From contig NWUY0300047774.1 in NCBI GenBank assembly GCA_004151065.3, forward strand, positions 7,508 through 38,077: 30,570 bases of DNA, given 5' to 3'. Made by a program: the position numbers and the translations under genes. The DNA comes from Larix sibirica. Taxonomy: Eukaryota > Streptophyta > Pinopsida > Pinales > Pinaceae. The notes below the pieces were generated by a model. That model was not told the origin of the DNA, did not search any database, and worked only from the letters and a program-made list of their open reading frames with translations. Below, piece after piece: positions 9,581 through 20,056 of this stretch (the first letter of the stretch is position 1; every line of letters begins with the position of its first letter).

Positions 9581-10579
9581 AGATGTAAGCCATATGAATT
9601 CCCAATACTTTCAAAGTATATATACAATATTGATATTGTTCAACATTATGAATAATATGGTTTGTTCAATCATGTCTTACATGATAAAACATTTATTTCC
9701 TACCATAAACAATTTGAAATTCTTTATATTAAATTTACAAGATAAAGAAAATTTTACTTCGCTGAGGACTTCACTTCACCAAGAAATTTAACTTCGCCGA
9801 ACACTAGCTTGGAGGAAATTAACTTCGCATTTNCGCAGGAATTTTAAAACATAATATCGACATGATAATATGTAATACTGCCAAATGAAGATAAAAACAA
9901 AGATTTTGTTTCAGCATAACTACACTTCTCCCATCCAAGATAAGTAACTTCGGGAAATGCTAACTAAGTTTTCTTCTTGCCCAGGATTTCCTCAGACAAA
10001 AACGTGAGTGGTGCGATGGGTAAAATCCTCCTAGGAAGGTTGAATCATATGGGTTCAAAGGATTAGGGGAAAATCGAAAGGCTTACGGCTACGAATTGTA
10101 GGCTTGGTAATGGCCAAGATAACAACATATGAAGAACGTCTATCAGCCATGCAGCTCATACGGGATATCATTACCGAGAAAGGTTTGATGCACTTAGCAG
10201 TAAAATGAAAAAGTGGTAGAACCACCTACCTGGCAAAAGGCTGTTGGTCTCGCGGAGGTTGACTATGCTGTGGGTGAGTTGAGCTGGAGTAGTCCGACAG
10301 CTTCAAAACGGCGTTCTGCGATCCAAATTCTATCAATAAAATAAAACAAACTCCCCAAAACCTTATCTAAAGGTTGACACGTGCGGGAAATTAATAGGTT
10401 GATGGAGGATTTAAAACAACATTTAAAATGCATATGGCGGGGTCACCTCGGCACGTTTGGTATTGAAGCGTAACCACCGAAATTGGGAGGAAAGGATGAA
10501 CTCACCCGACATTGTGGAAAAGACTCGTAAGTTCTATCCCCTATTTCAGCGAGAGTTGCTGAGTTTATATGATGTTACG
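9581..10579. other. No recognised gene; less AT-rich stretch with G-box-like site
   Basis: AACTTCGCC-like phrases recur at 9755-9830. From about 9990 the sequence is less AT-rich than its surroundings. At 10374-10383 a W-box core TTGAC overlaps a palindromic G-box CACGTG. I see no long conserved frame. This could be a promoter or an LTR leader of an element continuing into the minisatellite, but nothing fixes it. Confidence 0.3.
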
Positions 10580-11018
10580 ATGGAAATTCGTAAGTTCCAC
10601 CCGGAGTTGAAGGTTTTGTGACTTGAATAAAACGTTCGCCCATTGCGGCCAAAGATTGGGAATCGTTCCGACGTTGCGGCAAAACTTCGAGAGTTTTCCA
10701 CCGTTGCGGGGAAACTTGACAAGTTTGTCCGAATTTTTCTTTGTGCCTTGGCAAAAGAATGATGAGAACCTTCTTCCATTGTGGGGAGAATTCTTGAGTT
10801 GGTCCGCTGTGGCGGGAGGACTCGCCGCCCGAAGTTTCAGATGAACTTGGTGATTTTGCCCGAAAAGTACAAGGTAGAAAGACTTGATAAAACAGGTGCC
10901 CATTGCGGCCAAACTTCTCGAGTTCTTCCACCATTGTGCATGAAAATATTGAGTTCTTCCACCGTTGCGGGTGAAAAACTTGAGTTCCTCCAACGTTGTG
11001 GGTGAAAAACTTGAGTTT
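10580..11018 (+). repeat. Minisatellite-like array built on a 31-bp unit
   Basis: Three clean 31-bp units, each beginning GAGTTC, lie at 10920-10950, 10951-10981 and 10982-11012 (core CCACCGTTGCGGGTGAAAAA). Degenerate copies of the same core occur back to about 10580. A larger period of about 260 bp is also visible: CTTGA-TAAAAC...GCCCATTGCGGCCAA occurs near 10623 and 10883. Long open frames on both strands here are a by-product of the repeat and resemble no protein. Confidence 0.8.
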
Positions 11019-11362
11019 TGATTTATAAGAAAAAGATCAATCAACTCAAAAAGAAAGGTTTCTCTTATAAAACTAAGTATGGAAGAACTTCTAAGGAAAG
11101 CTTAACTCCTAAGTAACTTTACAAAAAGAAGTAAAAGGAGGGTCCCCAATATATACAAGATTTTTTTGGGGGGGCGATGTTGCAGCAAAAACACATTCAT
11201 TTTGTGAGTCTTGCTTGCTTTTAGTATTGCTTGTTGCTGATTGATTTTGAGTGTTTAAGTCTACTTTTAGTCTATTTGAGTGCTCATCTCTTCTTGAGAT
11301 TTTCTGAGTTGTTAGAGTGCTACAAGTAATATTTTTAGTTCAGTATTTATGTTTAAAAGCAT
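11019..11362. other. No recognised gene up to the NN join
   Basis: AT-rich with a run of T followed by G (about 11161-11175) and T-rich tracts. Sequence shape is compatible with an LTR or leader, but no TG...CA borders or priming sites were found. Ends at the NN at 11363-11364. Confidence 0.3.
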
Positions 11363-11365
11363 NNT

Positions 11366-12502
11366 GAGTGCTTCTTGAAGGGTTGGCTGAGGCAATGGAA
11401 TCCAGTGAATAATAGGCCAAGTATGGATACTGGTCTTGCCCCTTTGCCAAGTCAGTGAAGCTCCAAATACGGTTTAGGAGTGAGACAAGACTGAATCTAG
11501 TCTCAAGCCAAAGGGGTTGGGCACCAAACTCTGCAAATATGATGGGTTAAGGGATTGTCTTCTTGCAATTGATGATGAAGTGAAGGAGGTGGATTTGGAG
11601 TCTCTTTGTTGAGGCCCAATCAAAATCTACTAAATAGGGACCCCAAATCTTTGAGCCACAGAGGGCTGTGGGATGGACAAGGGTGTCCATGAGAGACATC
11701 TTGGATGATATGTCTTGAAAATGGTTCCAAACACACTGTCTCTTGAGGAGGGCTAAGGATCCATAGCCCTTTTTTGCCCAAGGTTGAAGGGCATGCCATA
11801 GACTAAAACTAGGTCTTGTGAATTGTACCCCTAAGTAAGTATAGGTGTTGGTGATCTCAATCTCCGCCCCTCTCAAAAAGAAATGGTGATCCAAGAGGGT
11901 CTTCTTCGTCCCGTTGAAGCTCATGACCTTGGTTTTACCTAGGTTGACCATCAATTGACGAAGGTCATAGAAAAGGGATAAGGCATCCAACTGTCTCTGT
12001 AATCCCTTTGGAGATGAGGCCAAGAGAACCACATTGTAAGCAAAAAGCAAGATAGAAATCAAGACTTGGTGGAGGAGGCAACCATTGCCATCCCGGATGT
12101 GATAATGTAGGAAGGACTGCATCTTGCCTATGTAGATCCCAAATAAAGTGTGGGATAGGGGCACCCTTGTTTGACCCCAATGATACTCCTAATAAAGTCT
12201 GATACCCCATGGGTTGTGTGTAGATGCCCAAGAACCGTCTCGTATGTGTGCATGATGGCGGTCAATAGGGTCTCGGAAATGCCAATGTCTTTGAGCCTTT
12301 GGAACAATGCCTCTCTGGGAACAAAGTCAAATGCCTCATTGGGAACAAAGTTGAATACCTATATGGGAACATAGTCAAATGCTTTCCAAAAGTATACAAA
12401 GCAACAATAGACTTTTGAAGAGCGATATTGCTCTTCCTCGATGATGGTCTAGAGTCTAAGAATTTGATCAATGGTCTGGTGTGTTGGTCAGAATCCAGCC
12501 TG
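11366..12502 (-). pseudogene. Non-LTR retrotransposon (LINE) reverse transcriptase relic, probably not L1 clade
   Basis: The minus strand can be followed from about 12502: QAGF*PTHQTIDQIL, IIEEEQYRSSKVYCCFVYF, KAFD, a triplicated FDxVP block, REALFQRLKDIGISETLLTA, GVSDFIRSIIGVKQGCP, then after a frameshift LFGIYIGKMQSFLH, LLFAYNVVLLASS, NLGKTKVMSFNGTKK and TYTYLGVQF, ending in a stretch up to the NN join. These are RT blocks in order. The catalytic FADD is FAYN (about 12033-12044), so activity is lost. The CFVDF-KAFD-VPRE and NxxKTKVMxF/YLGxxF phrases resemble RTE/Jockey-like LINEs more than the L1 elements that dominate flowering plants. It adjoins copia gag directly at 12502. Confidence 0.82.
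12317..12388 (-). repeat. Three 24-bp units in the LINE RT
   Basis: Units at 12317-12340, 12341-12364 and 12365-12388 each begin GGGAACA on the plus strand and encode on the minus strand KAFDYVPI, VFNFVPNE and AFDFVPRE. The normal RT has a single AFDxVP block, so the segment carrying the first catalytic Asp was triplicated in frame. Confidence 0.85.
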
Positions 12503-13030
12503 TCCTCTACCTCTAAGTTGTCAGAAAAGAAGATAGCAAAATTTTTGAATGTAGGAGAAAGATTATTGAGAACAACTCACTTATTCTGAAACTGGTTTTT
12601 CTTTGCCATTGGATGTAATAATGTCAGCTTTTAGGTTCTTGAACCTTGCAATATTCTCCTCGATGCTAGTGAAGTCAGCCATCTTGAGATTGGAAAGCTC
12701 AGTCTGAAGTCGATTAACTTGACTAGTGTTCAATGTGCCAAATAAGTTGTGAAAAGTATCCCAAATCTGCTTTGTACTTTTGTTATTCTTTGTGTGATTA
12801 ACAAGGTCCGACTCCACATAGAGAGTAATCAATCCAAGGGTTTCGTTCTTTTTCAAGCAATCTAGCTCATAGTTGTCTTCCTTGGGACCAGGAAAGGGTA
12901 TTTCCAAATACAAGCATAAACCTTTGCTGCAAAGAAGGGTTGTCAATTGATCAACCCAAATATGGTAGTTGGCCTCATTAAGATGGGTAAAAATCAATTT
13001 TCCATCCAGAGATGCAAAGGATACCAGCAC
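12503..13030 (-). pseudogene. Copia gag relic (UBN2-type) of element B
   Basis: A 149-codon open frame from 13030 to 12581 contains LNEANYHIWVDQLTTLL, ELDCLKKNETLGLITLYVES, NKSTKQIWDTF and FTSIEENIARFKNLKAD. After a stop and shift it goes on to about 12503 with NNLSPTFKNFA, matching MNALFPTFKSFA of element A. The gag breaks off where the LINE begins; knuckle, protease and integrase are not seen. Confidence 0.85.
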
Positions 13031-13279
13031 AGCCCTAAAATCTGCAATATTTTGGTTGAAGAGAGAGAGAGGAGAATGATGTCCTGGAAAATGGCATAGA
13101 TCTGCAAAATACTCCCCTTAAATCCAATGAAAAGACAAAAATACTACCAAAGGAGGGCATTGGTGAAAGCAAGGGTAAAAACCCTAGAAACCTATATGTT
13201 ATCCGAAAAGCCCTAAAACAGTGCTGGAAACCCTAGTTTCATACTTGAAACAATGCTGGATAGAGAAAGAAAAATCCAC

Positions 13280-13295
13280 CCTAGGTTTGATACCA
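13280..13295 (-). other. Primer binding site of element B
   Basis: The minus strand reads TGGTATCAAACCTAGG beside the LTR edge, the same tRNA-Met-like start as in element A. Confidence 0.75.
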
Positions 13296-13662
13296 TTTTG
13301 AGATCATAAGCTAGTGGATCTACAGTGAAATAGCCACTGAACCCTAAACCAACTGAAAGAAAAATATAGCAGAAATGAAACAGCACTTAAATGATGAACA
13401 TGAGAGATTGCTGTAGTACCCATGCACACAAACAAGAGAAGTGCACTAGAGGAAGATTGTCCATAGGATTTTATCAAATAATAACTTAAGTGAATGAATT
13501 ACAAATGAGTTGTGTGCCTTATTTATACACCTCCTTTAGGAAAAATATAATAAAGTGGGTTAATTAGTAATTACCCATAGCTAGGCTCAATAAAGCCACC
13601 AATACATCAAATAGAGGGTCAGCACATTGCCTCAAGTGAATATTAACCATAATCTCAAAACA
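13296..13662 (-). repeat. 5' LTR of element B
   Basis: About 367 bp between the PBS and a degenerate right end near CTCAAAACA (13654-13662). It shares with the right LTR of element A the stretches CATAAG-TAGTGGATCT, ATGAAACA...AATGATGA, TTTTATCAAATAATAACTT and TTATTTATACACCTCCTTTAGG. It lacks the 195 bp found at 8569-8763 of element A. The first bases TTTTGAG replace TGTTGAG. The right border is approximate. Confidence 0.75.
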
Positions 13663-14258
13663 CACCCCTTATATTGGCAAGCCCTAATTCAAAAGTGAGA
13701 GGTTCGTTGTTAGTGACAAGGACAATGAACCTAAGAAGCTCTCGGAATCCCTTAGGAATGATTCCCCAAGAGATAATTCTGAGTAATAATAGACATATAA
13801 ATAGATAAATTGAGAGGGTCAAAATAGAACCGAAAAACAGGTGGAAGAAAGCTTGCCATGATAGAGCAGTTGCGGCATCCTTCTAAGGTGGTGTGATAAT
13901 CAGAAAACCACAAGGATTGATGGATGGGCAGATGGATAGGTAGATAGAATTGAAGTACAAGTGGAAAATGAAAACTCACCAAGAGTAGAGCAGTTTTCGC
14001 ATACTTCTATGGTGTGTTGATAATACAAAAAAATTGATCATTTAATCTAATTGCCTCTTCAAGAATATGGTTTTACCCATGGGGCAAGATATAAAATAAG
14101 AAACCCATTAGAAAACAAATCCACTACAATCAAGATAAACTTTACATACATGGAATAGTTTCCCTCAATGGCACAATATATTGCAAAACTATGTCAAGCT
14201 GACAAAGCATTCTGTGGTCAAAGCAAAAAAACAATATTAAACCAACTTCAGAACTCAC
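13663..14258. other. Presumed menB intron sequence, no recognised gene
   Basis: Contains a short repeated phrase (GGTGTGTTGATAATACAAAAA near 14010 and GGTGGTGTGATAATCAGAAAA near 13887). A faint resemblance of 14142-14214 (minus) to the NTVVPLE part of MenB was judged too weak to call an exon. Confidence 0.4.
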
Positions 14259-14306
14259 CAGGCGTGACATCGTGGTACACCCATAACCGGCATCAAAGCT
14301 TCCTAC
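14259..14306 (-). CDS. menB: menB exon e (catalytic SFD)
   Basis: A 48-nt exon encoding [16 protein letters not shown], with acceptor caacag and donor GTGAGT. Ser and Asp of GSFDAG correspond to Ser161 and Asp163 of E. coli MenB. The family would continue with a GPKKAREMWF-like stretch; none is recognisable to the left, so either the next intron exceeds 14.2 kb or the scaffold changes locus here. Confidence 0.92.
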
Positions 14307-17300
14307 CTGTTGGAAAAGCATCATAAAAAAACAGAGTATGCATCCACAAGTAAGAAACCTCTGAATTCAAATGTTTATTTCATCTAAAGAAAATCATTAG
14401 ATCAATTTGAAAGAGATGCATATATTAAAAACTGACAATTTAGCTAAGGTTTAAATAAAAGGGTCCACTAATTTAAGCATAAGTCGATAAGGCAACAATG
14501 TTAAAAGAGCTTCCTAGGATGCAACCAGACTAAAAACATAAATTTTTGACGCCCTATAGTGAGTAGATCTCAAAACCCATGTATGGAAGAGAAGGGCCAA
14601 AGCCTGAGTTGAAAGAACAGAGCAGAGATCCCCCGAGATCTTGCATTAAGGAGGCATGTTTGTCAGACGCGGCATTACCCAAACAAACCTATATTATTTT
14701 AGGGGGCGATAAGGAAGGACGAAGGACTGAAGAGAAGGAAGCTGAAGGCCGAAATCTGCCATAGCAGAAGGTGGATGAGCCACCAAAAGAAACCGTCATG
14801 GGTCAAAAACAAAGACTCAAACAGCTCAGGAGAAAGAACATAAGAGCAGAAGCATAAATTGCAAAGGAAAATGAGCAGCAGCTCATGGGATATTTCTCAA
14901 AGAAATTTGATTTCCCACCACCAGTTTTCACTGGTAAGAACTATGATATGTGGTTTATTAAAATGAAGACCAAATTATGAGCAAAAGGCTTATGGGATAT
15001 TGTGTTGAAGGGGATTGAAAAACCCACTTATGAGGTCATGATCAGAAGAAGAATGATGCTACATCATTTTCTATCATTCAACGAGGCTTTGATGAGAGCA
15101 TTTTACCCAAAATTCAAAGAGCAACAACCGCCAAACAAGCTTGGAGTATTCTAGAAACAGAGTACAACGAAAGGGGGAGCAACGTCTTGCAGAATGTTGC
15201 CACACTGCAAGAAGCCTCTGTGTGTAAAGTAGAGCTACCAGAGAAAGAGCATGAGGAAAACTCTATGTATACAGCTAAGCAAGAGCATGAGGCAGTTTAG
15301 GAAATTGAAGGTGAATCTGCATCAGTAGAAGATGGTGAATCCCACAGTACTCAGTCACATGTGGATGATGGTTGCAAGATTGCCAATGTAGCAGTATGTG
15401 CTTTGGTAAATCCAACAATGTCTATTGCTAATGAAGAAGTTGCCAATGAAGCAAGGAATGAACCCACAGTGCAAATGCACAAGTGGATGACAAAGACAAA
15501 AAAGTTGCAGTTGAAGTTACCAATGTAGCAGCCTGTGATGGTGAAGCTGCCAATGACGAAATCAGTGCTTTGGTGAATCCAGCAAAGATTGTTGATGAAG
15601 ATGAAGGAGAAACTGCCAATGAAGCAGTATGCCCTGATAAAGATGAATTAAATTCCACTGTGCAAGTGGATGATTACATGATTGCAAGAGGAAGACATGA
15701 ATATGACTTTACAGCAGCAGTAGCTAAGGAAGATGAACAGTTTGAAGATTGGCTTGCAATACCAAAGAAGATGAAGATGACAGCCTACATTATGAAGCAA
15801 AGGATGACAAATCTGAAGTAAAAGCAACCATAGCAGTTGCATGTGAAGCAATTGAAGCAAAGGAACTAGATGAAGAAGAAGAGAAGACTAAGGAAGATGT
15901 GCCATGGAGCACAATTGATTTTACAAATGGTTTATTTGATGTTGCATGCATAGAAGCTGAAGAATGTAAAGAATGTAGCCATGTTGAAGATGCTGCAATA
16001 GAGGAAAATGACATGAAGACAGGTTGTAATCTTAAAGATCATGTTGAAATGATCTTTATGAGATGGAATCTTGAAGAGATCTGATTTTATCAACCATGGT
16101 TGAGTTGTGATGAGGGTGACAGTATGTCACATGATGAGAACAAGAAGTGGGTTTCAGGTATGCCCACATTACAGCATTTGAAGATTGAGATTGCAGCCCA
16201 CAATGTGAAGGGCATTCAATGTTTGAATAATGACAAGCATGAAAAAGTAGTACACTCAGTTGAAGTGCTAAAGGAAGAAATCTACAATAAATCTTTTGCA
16301 AGAATTGAAGACAGCATTGAAATTGCTATAGATCACTGGTTTTACAACCAGAGTTACGAAACTAAAAACAAGCAGTGCAGTTTTGCACCTCCCAAATTCA
16401 AGAAGAAGAAATGGTTGAAGCCAAGTAGTTACAGAATGAAGAAAAGGAATCCAGAGCTCAAAGTCTGGAGCACAAAAAAGAAGAAAAGAATTGAAAGTGT
16501 CAAAGTTTGGAGCAGAAAGTACAGGAAGAAGCTGCATCATCGCATAGCAGCAAAGAAGGTAAAGACGAAGCTGTATGAACAAGTTGTAAGCCTAGCTGAG
16601 ACATAGACCAGCAGGCACACACATTTCAGTTTTTGATGTAAGCCTTAGAGGTANNNNNNNNNNNNNNNNNNNNNNNNNNNNNNNNNNNNNNNNNNNNNNN
16701 NNNNNNNNNNNNNNNNNNNNNNNNNNNNNNNNNNNNNNNNNNNNNNNNNNNNNNNNNNNNNNNNNNNNNNNNNNNNNNNNNNNNNNNNNNNNNNNNNNNN
16801 NNNNNNNNNNNNNNNNNNNNNNNNNNNNNNNNNNNNNNNNNNNNNNNNNNNNNNNNNNNNNNNNNNNNNNNNNNNNNNNNNNNNNNNNNNNNNNNNNNNN
16901 NNNNNNNNNNNNNNNNNNNNNNNNNNNNNNNNNNNNNNNNNNNNNNNNNNNNNNNNNNNNNNNNNNNNNNNNNNNNNNNNNNNNNNNNNNNNNNNNNNNN
17001 NNNNNNNNNNNNNNNNNNNNNNNNNNNNNNNNNNNNNNNNNNNNNNNNNNNNNNNNNNNNNNNNNNNNNNNNNNNNNNNNNNNNNNNNNNNNNNNNNNNN
17101 NNNNNNNNNNNNNNNNNNNNNNNNNNNNNNNNNNNNNNNNNNNNNNNNNNNNNNNNNNNNNNNNNNNNNNNNNNNNNNNNNNNNNNNNNNNNNNNNNNNN
17201 NNNNNNNNNNNNNNNNNNNNNNNNNNNNNNNNNNNNNNNNNNNNNNNNNNNNNNNNNNNNNNNNNNNNNNNNNNNNNNNNNNNNNNNNNNNNNNNNNNNN

Positions 17301-20018
17301 NNNNNNNNNNNNNNNNNNNNNNNNNNNNNNNNNNNNNNNNNNNNNNNNNNNNNNNNNNNNNNNNNNNNNNNNNNNNNNNNNNCATCAGCACATAGCAACA
17401 AAGAAGGTGAAGATGAAGATGTTTTGTATGCCTAGCTGAGACATAGACCAGCAGGCATTCACATTTCAGTTTTTGATGTAAGCCTTAGAGGTAGTATGTT
17501 TTAGCAGCAGTTTGATAGTTTGTTTAGCGATCATAATTAAGGGGGAGTGTTGAAGTATGCTAATTACTCCCACTAGTTAGTTGGCTGACAGGTCAAAAAG
17601 TTGTTAGCTCTGTGCGAGTCCCAAGATTGACACAATCAAACTCGATGCATTGAACCTAGACAGTTAGGGTAATCTAGAGAAGTCTCTGCATATGTTTTTA
17701 AGCAGTTCATGAATTAATACAATGTAGAATAGTATGATGAGAGAATGCTCTATAGTTTTAGTTGTGTGTTCAATATTGCCTTTGCTTCTGAAATTTAACA
17801 AATCCTTCATACATAGCATTTATCTTTGTACATTTTTTCTTCGGCAATAATAAGAAGTATTTCTTCAGGAAAAAGCAATCATAAACTAAACAATTGACTT
17901 TGGTCACTTGTTCCAATTTATGCACTTTGAACTGGGCTTTGCTATCAATATTTTCACTGCTAAACTGATTTGTCAATGCATGCGTAATGTGATGAGGGCA
18001 ATCATAGAATCAACATTGTCATCTGAGGAGCAACAATTTTGCCTATAATTTTCAATGAAAATAATCTACCTTTGTGCACGTGCTCTAACTAAATGTTCTG
18101 ATTTTCCATATGAAAATCTATTTATCAAGAGCTGGATGCCTTTGGCAGAACTAACTTCAAGATCTTTGATAGAGAACAGAAGTCACACCTTTGGACCCGT
18201 TTGGCCAAAAATAGCATTATCTGCTGCAATTGTTAAATCACAAACCATGTGCAAAACATGCCCACCGCCAACTGCATATCCAGCTACCTATATATACAAC
18301 CAGAAGCAAATAAATTTATTTGATGAATCAACTTAACTAACAATGAATCTAAATCATATGAGAAACTGTTGTCCCAAACAGGCCCAACATGTCTTTAGTT
18401 GTAAAACTATTAACTAATTATAACAATATGAACAATTAGTTATTCCTTATTAAGAGTCATGACCACTGATTATGACTTTTCACCAAAAAAATGAATTCAA
18501 TATAAGTACTTGGTCATATTCCTTGTACCAATCATCAAATTAATCTCTTATATAGTAGCTCATTTGGACTATAATAGAAACAAAAATATGAGAAATGCAT
18601 ATACCATCGCAATCACTGGTTTTGGAATCCGTCGGATCTGTAACTGCAAAAGATAAAATGACAAACTTGAAAGTCAGATTATTAATTTTATCATTATCCA
18701 TTTCAATGCATGCAATAATATGAAGTCAAATATTAAGTTGCTGATTTTAGATGTAAAGGAAACATAATTAGAATACAGTATAAAGCTTTGTGTTATTCCA
18801 AGAAAAGACAAGAAGTTGTATAAATTCTCAAAGCTCAAAATACTAAATTTAAAATGGCAATAAGATGTTGGAAATAAAATGATGAAATGCTTTGCATATG
18901 GTAACAATAGAGACTGTAGACAGAATGCAAGCCTTTATTTCAGTATCTCCTCAGCTACGCCATGTAATCCTTGATGATGATGTTGAAAATTCAATATAAT
19001 CTATGTGCATTTTCATCAGACAAAAAGCATGAACGCAGTGAAAAATAGAAGATAGATTACTGCTTATACATAGATGGTAGGTTGAGTTTCATAATGATAT
19101 TTTCGGGGTGGAAATACTCCACTGCTGAACTCAAGCTAAACCAATTGGAGCGTGTGCTTCAAAAGAGTGAAAGGTTTGTAGAAATGAATGAAATAAAATT
19201 TGAAGCTACCCCCTCTTATCTGCAGCTTGTCTCCACCTCCAAGATATCCCTTTTTAAACTGATCCATAATGTCTGTTTGCACCTTTGCCAACTTGGCAGA
19301 TTCATGCAGTTTTTAATCTAGTATATGTTTACAGATTTGATAATAAAAATTGAGAAATGCTGCATATTACTTTCTAGATAAAATAAGTACATCATGGAAC
19401 ATGACCCTTCATGGTGCATACAGATTTGATATTTATCCTAAGATAAATCTAATAACGGCCAAGTTGTCAAATTTACAAATTCGTACCTGAAGAGAACATT
19501 TAATTTCCCTTTTCAGGTCAAAATTTATGTCAGATCTCAGAATTTCTTGTCTTTGGTATCCTCCTATCTCTTTATATGAAAAGTATGAAAAAAAAACTCA
19601 CAAATCAAGCTATCTACTAGAAATGCAGCAATATGAAACAATATACCAATTACTTTTTATTTAGATCTCAGATTTTCCATACCTGCACGTCCAAAACATT
19701 AAGACGCCCAACGCTACCATCATCAGAGTATCCTTGACCTCCTCGCAGTGATTGATCCCCGCCACTGCAAAATGCCTCATTGCCCTGCAATCAAAGGGAG
19801 GAAAACTTCTCTTATCATTCATGAAAACTAATAACCTCATGATCATAAAAGGTAAGATGAAACCAACACAATGGAATCATAGCGAAATGTATGGCTTTCT
19901 GTGCATTAACAGGGAAGTGTCGATATCATGTTATGGAAAAGGGCATGGACCTTGGCACGCCTATAACAAGAATATTTTCTTCTTAAATGTCATCTAGGTA
20001 ATTTGAAGGTCAATGCAA

Positions 20019-20056
<38 letters not shown>

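Larger units (their letters stand above)
14871..17800 (+). mobile_element. Non-autonomous LTR retroelement (element C), antisense in a menB intron
   Basis: The element holds a copia-type gag start (14903-15170), a long acidic then basic reading frame (to 16606), a 729-bp gap, a second copy of the frame's end, a polypurine tract (17539-17547) and a 253-bp LTR (17548-17800). No protease, integrase or RT is visible, though some could lie in the gap. It sits in the 3882-bp intron between menB exons d and e, on the opposite strand. A 5' LTR was not found. The 3' flank starts AATCC. Confidence 0.75.

Noticed and set aside
10546-11044. Overlapping frames of 77-159 codons on both strands
   Set aside because: All arise from the 31-bp minisatellite (recurrent RNGG-type phrases) and resemble no protein.
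14142-14214. Possible next menB exon (minus strand, IVLQYIVPLRETI versus the family's LVNTVVPLE region)
   Set aside because: The other exons are nearly invariant between plants, while this resembles the family only weakly, lacks the KKARE and TA-EAEKMG parts and has no clear reading with proper splice sites.
15428-16582. Minus-strand frames rich in Ser, Leu and His opposite element C
   Set aside because: They are antisense shadows of GAA/GAT/GCA-rich codons of the acidic frame.
16592-17401. Long open frames running through the N gap on the minus strand
   Set aside because: They consist almost wholly of undetermined residues; there is no stop only because the bases are unknown.
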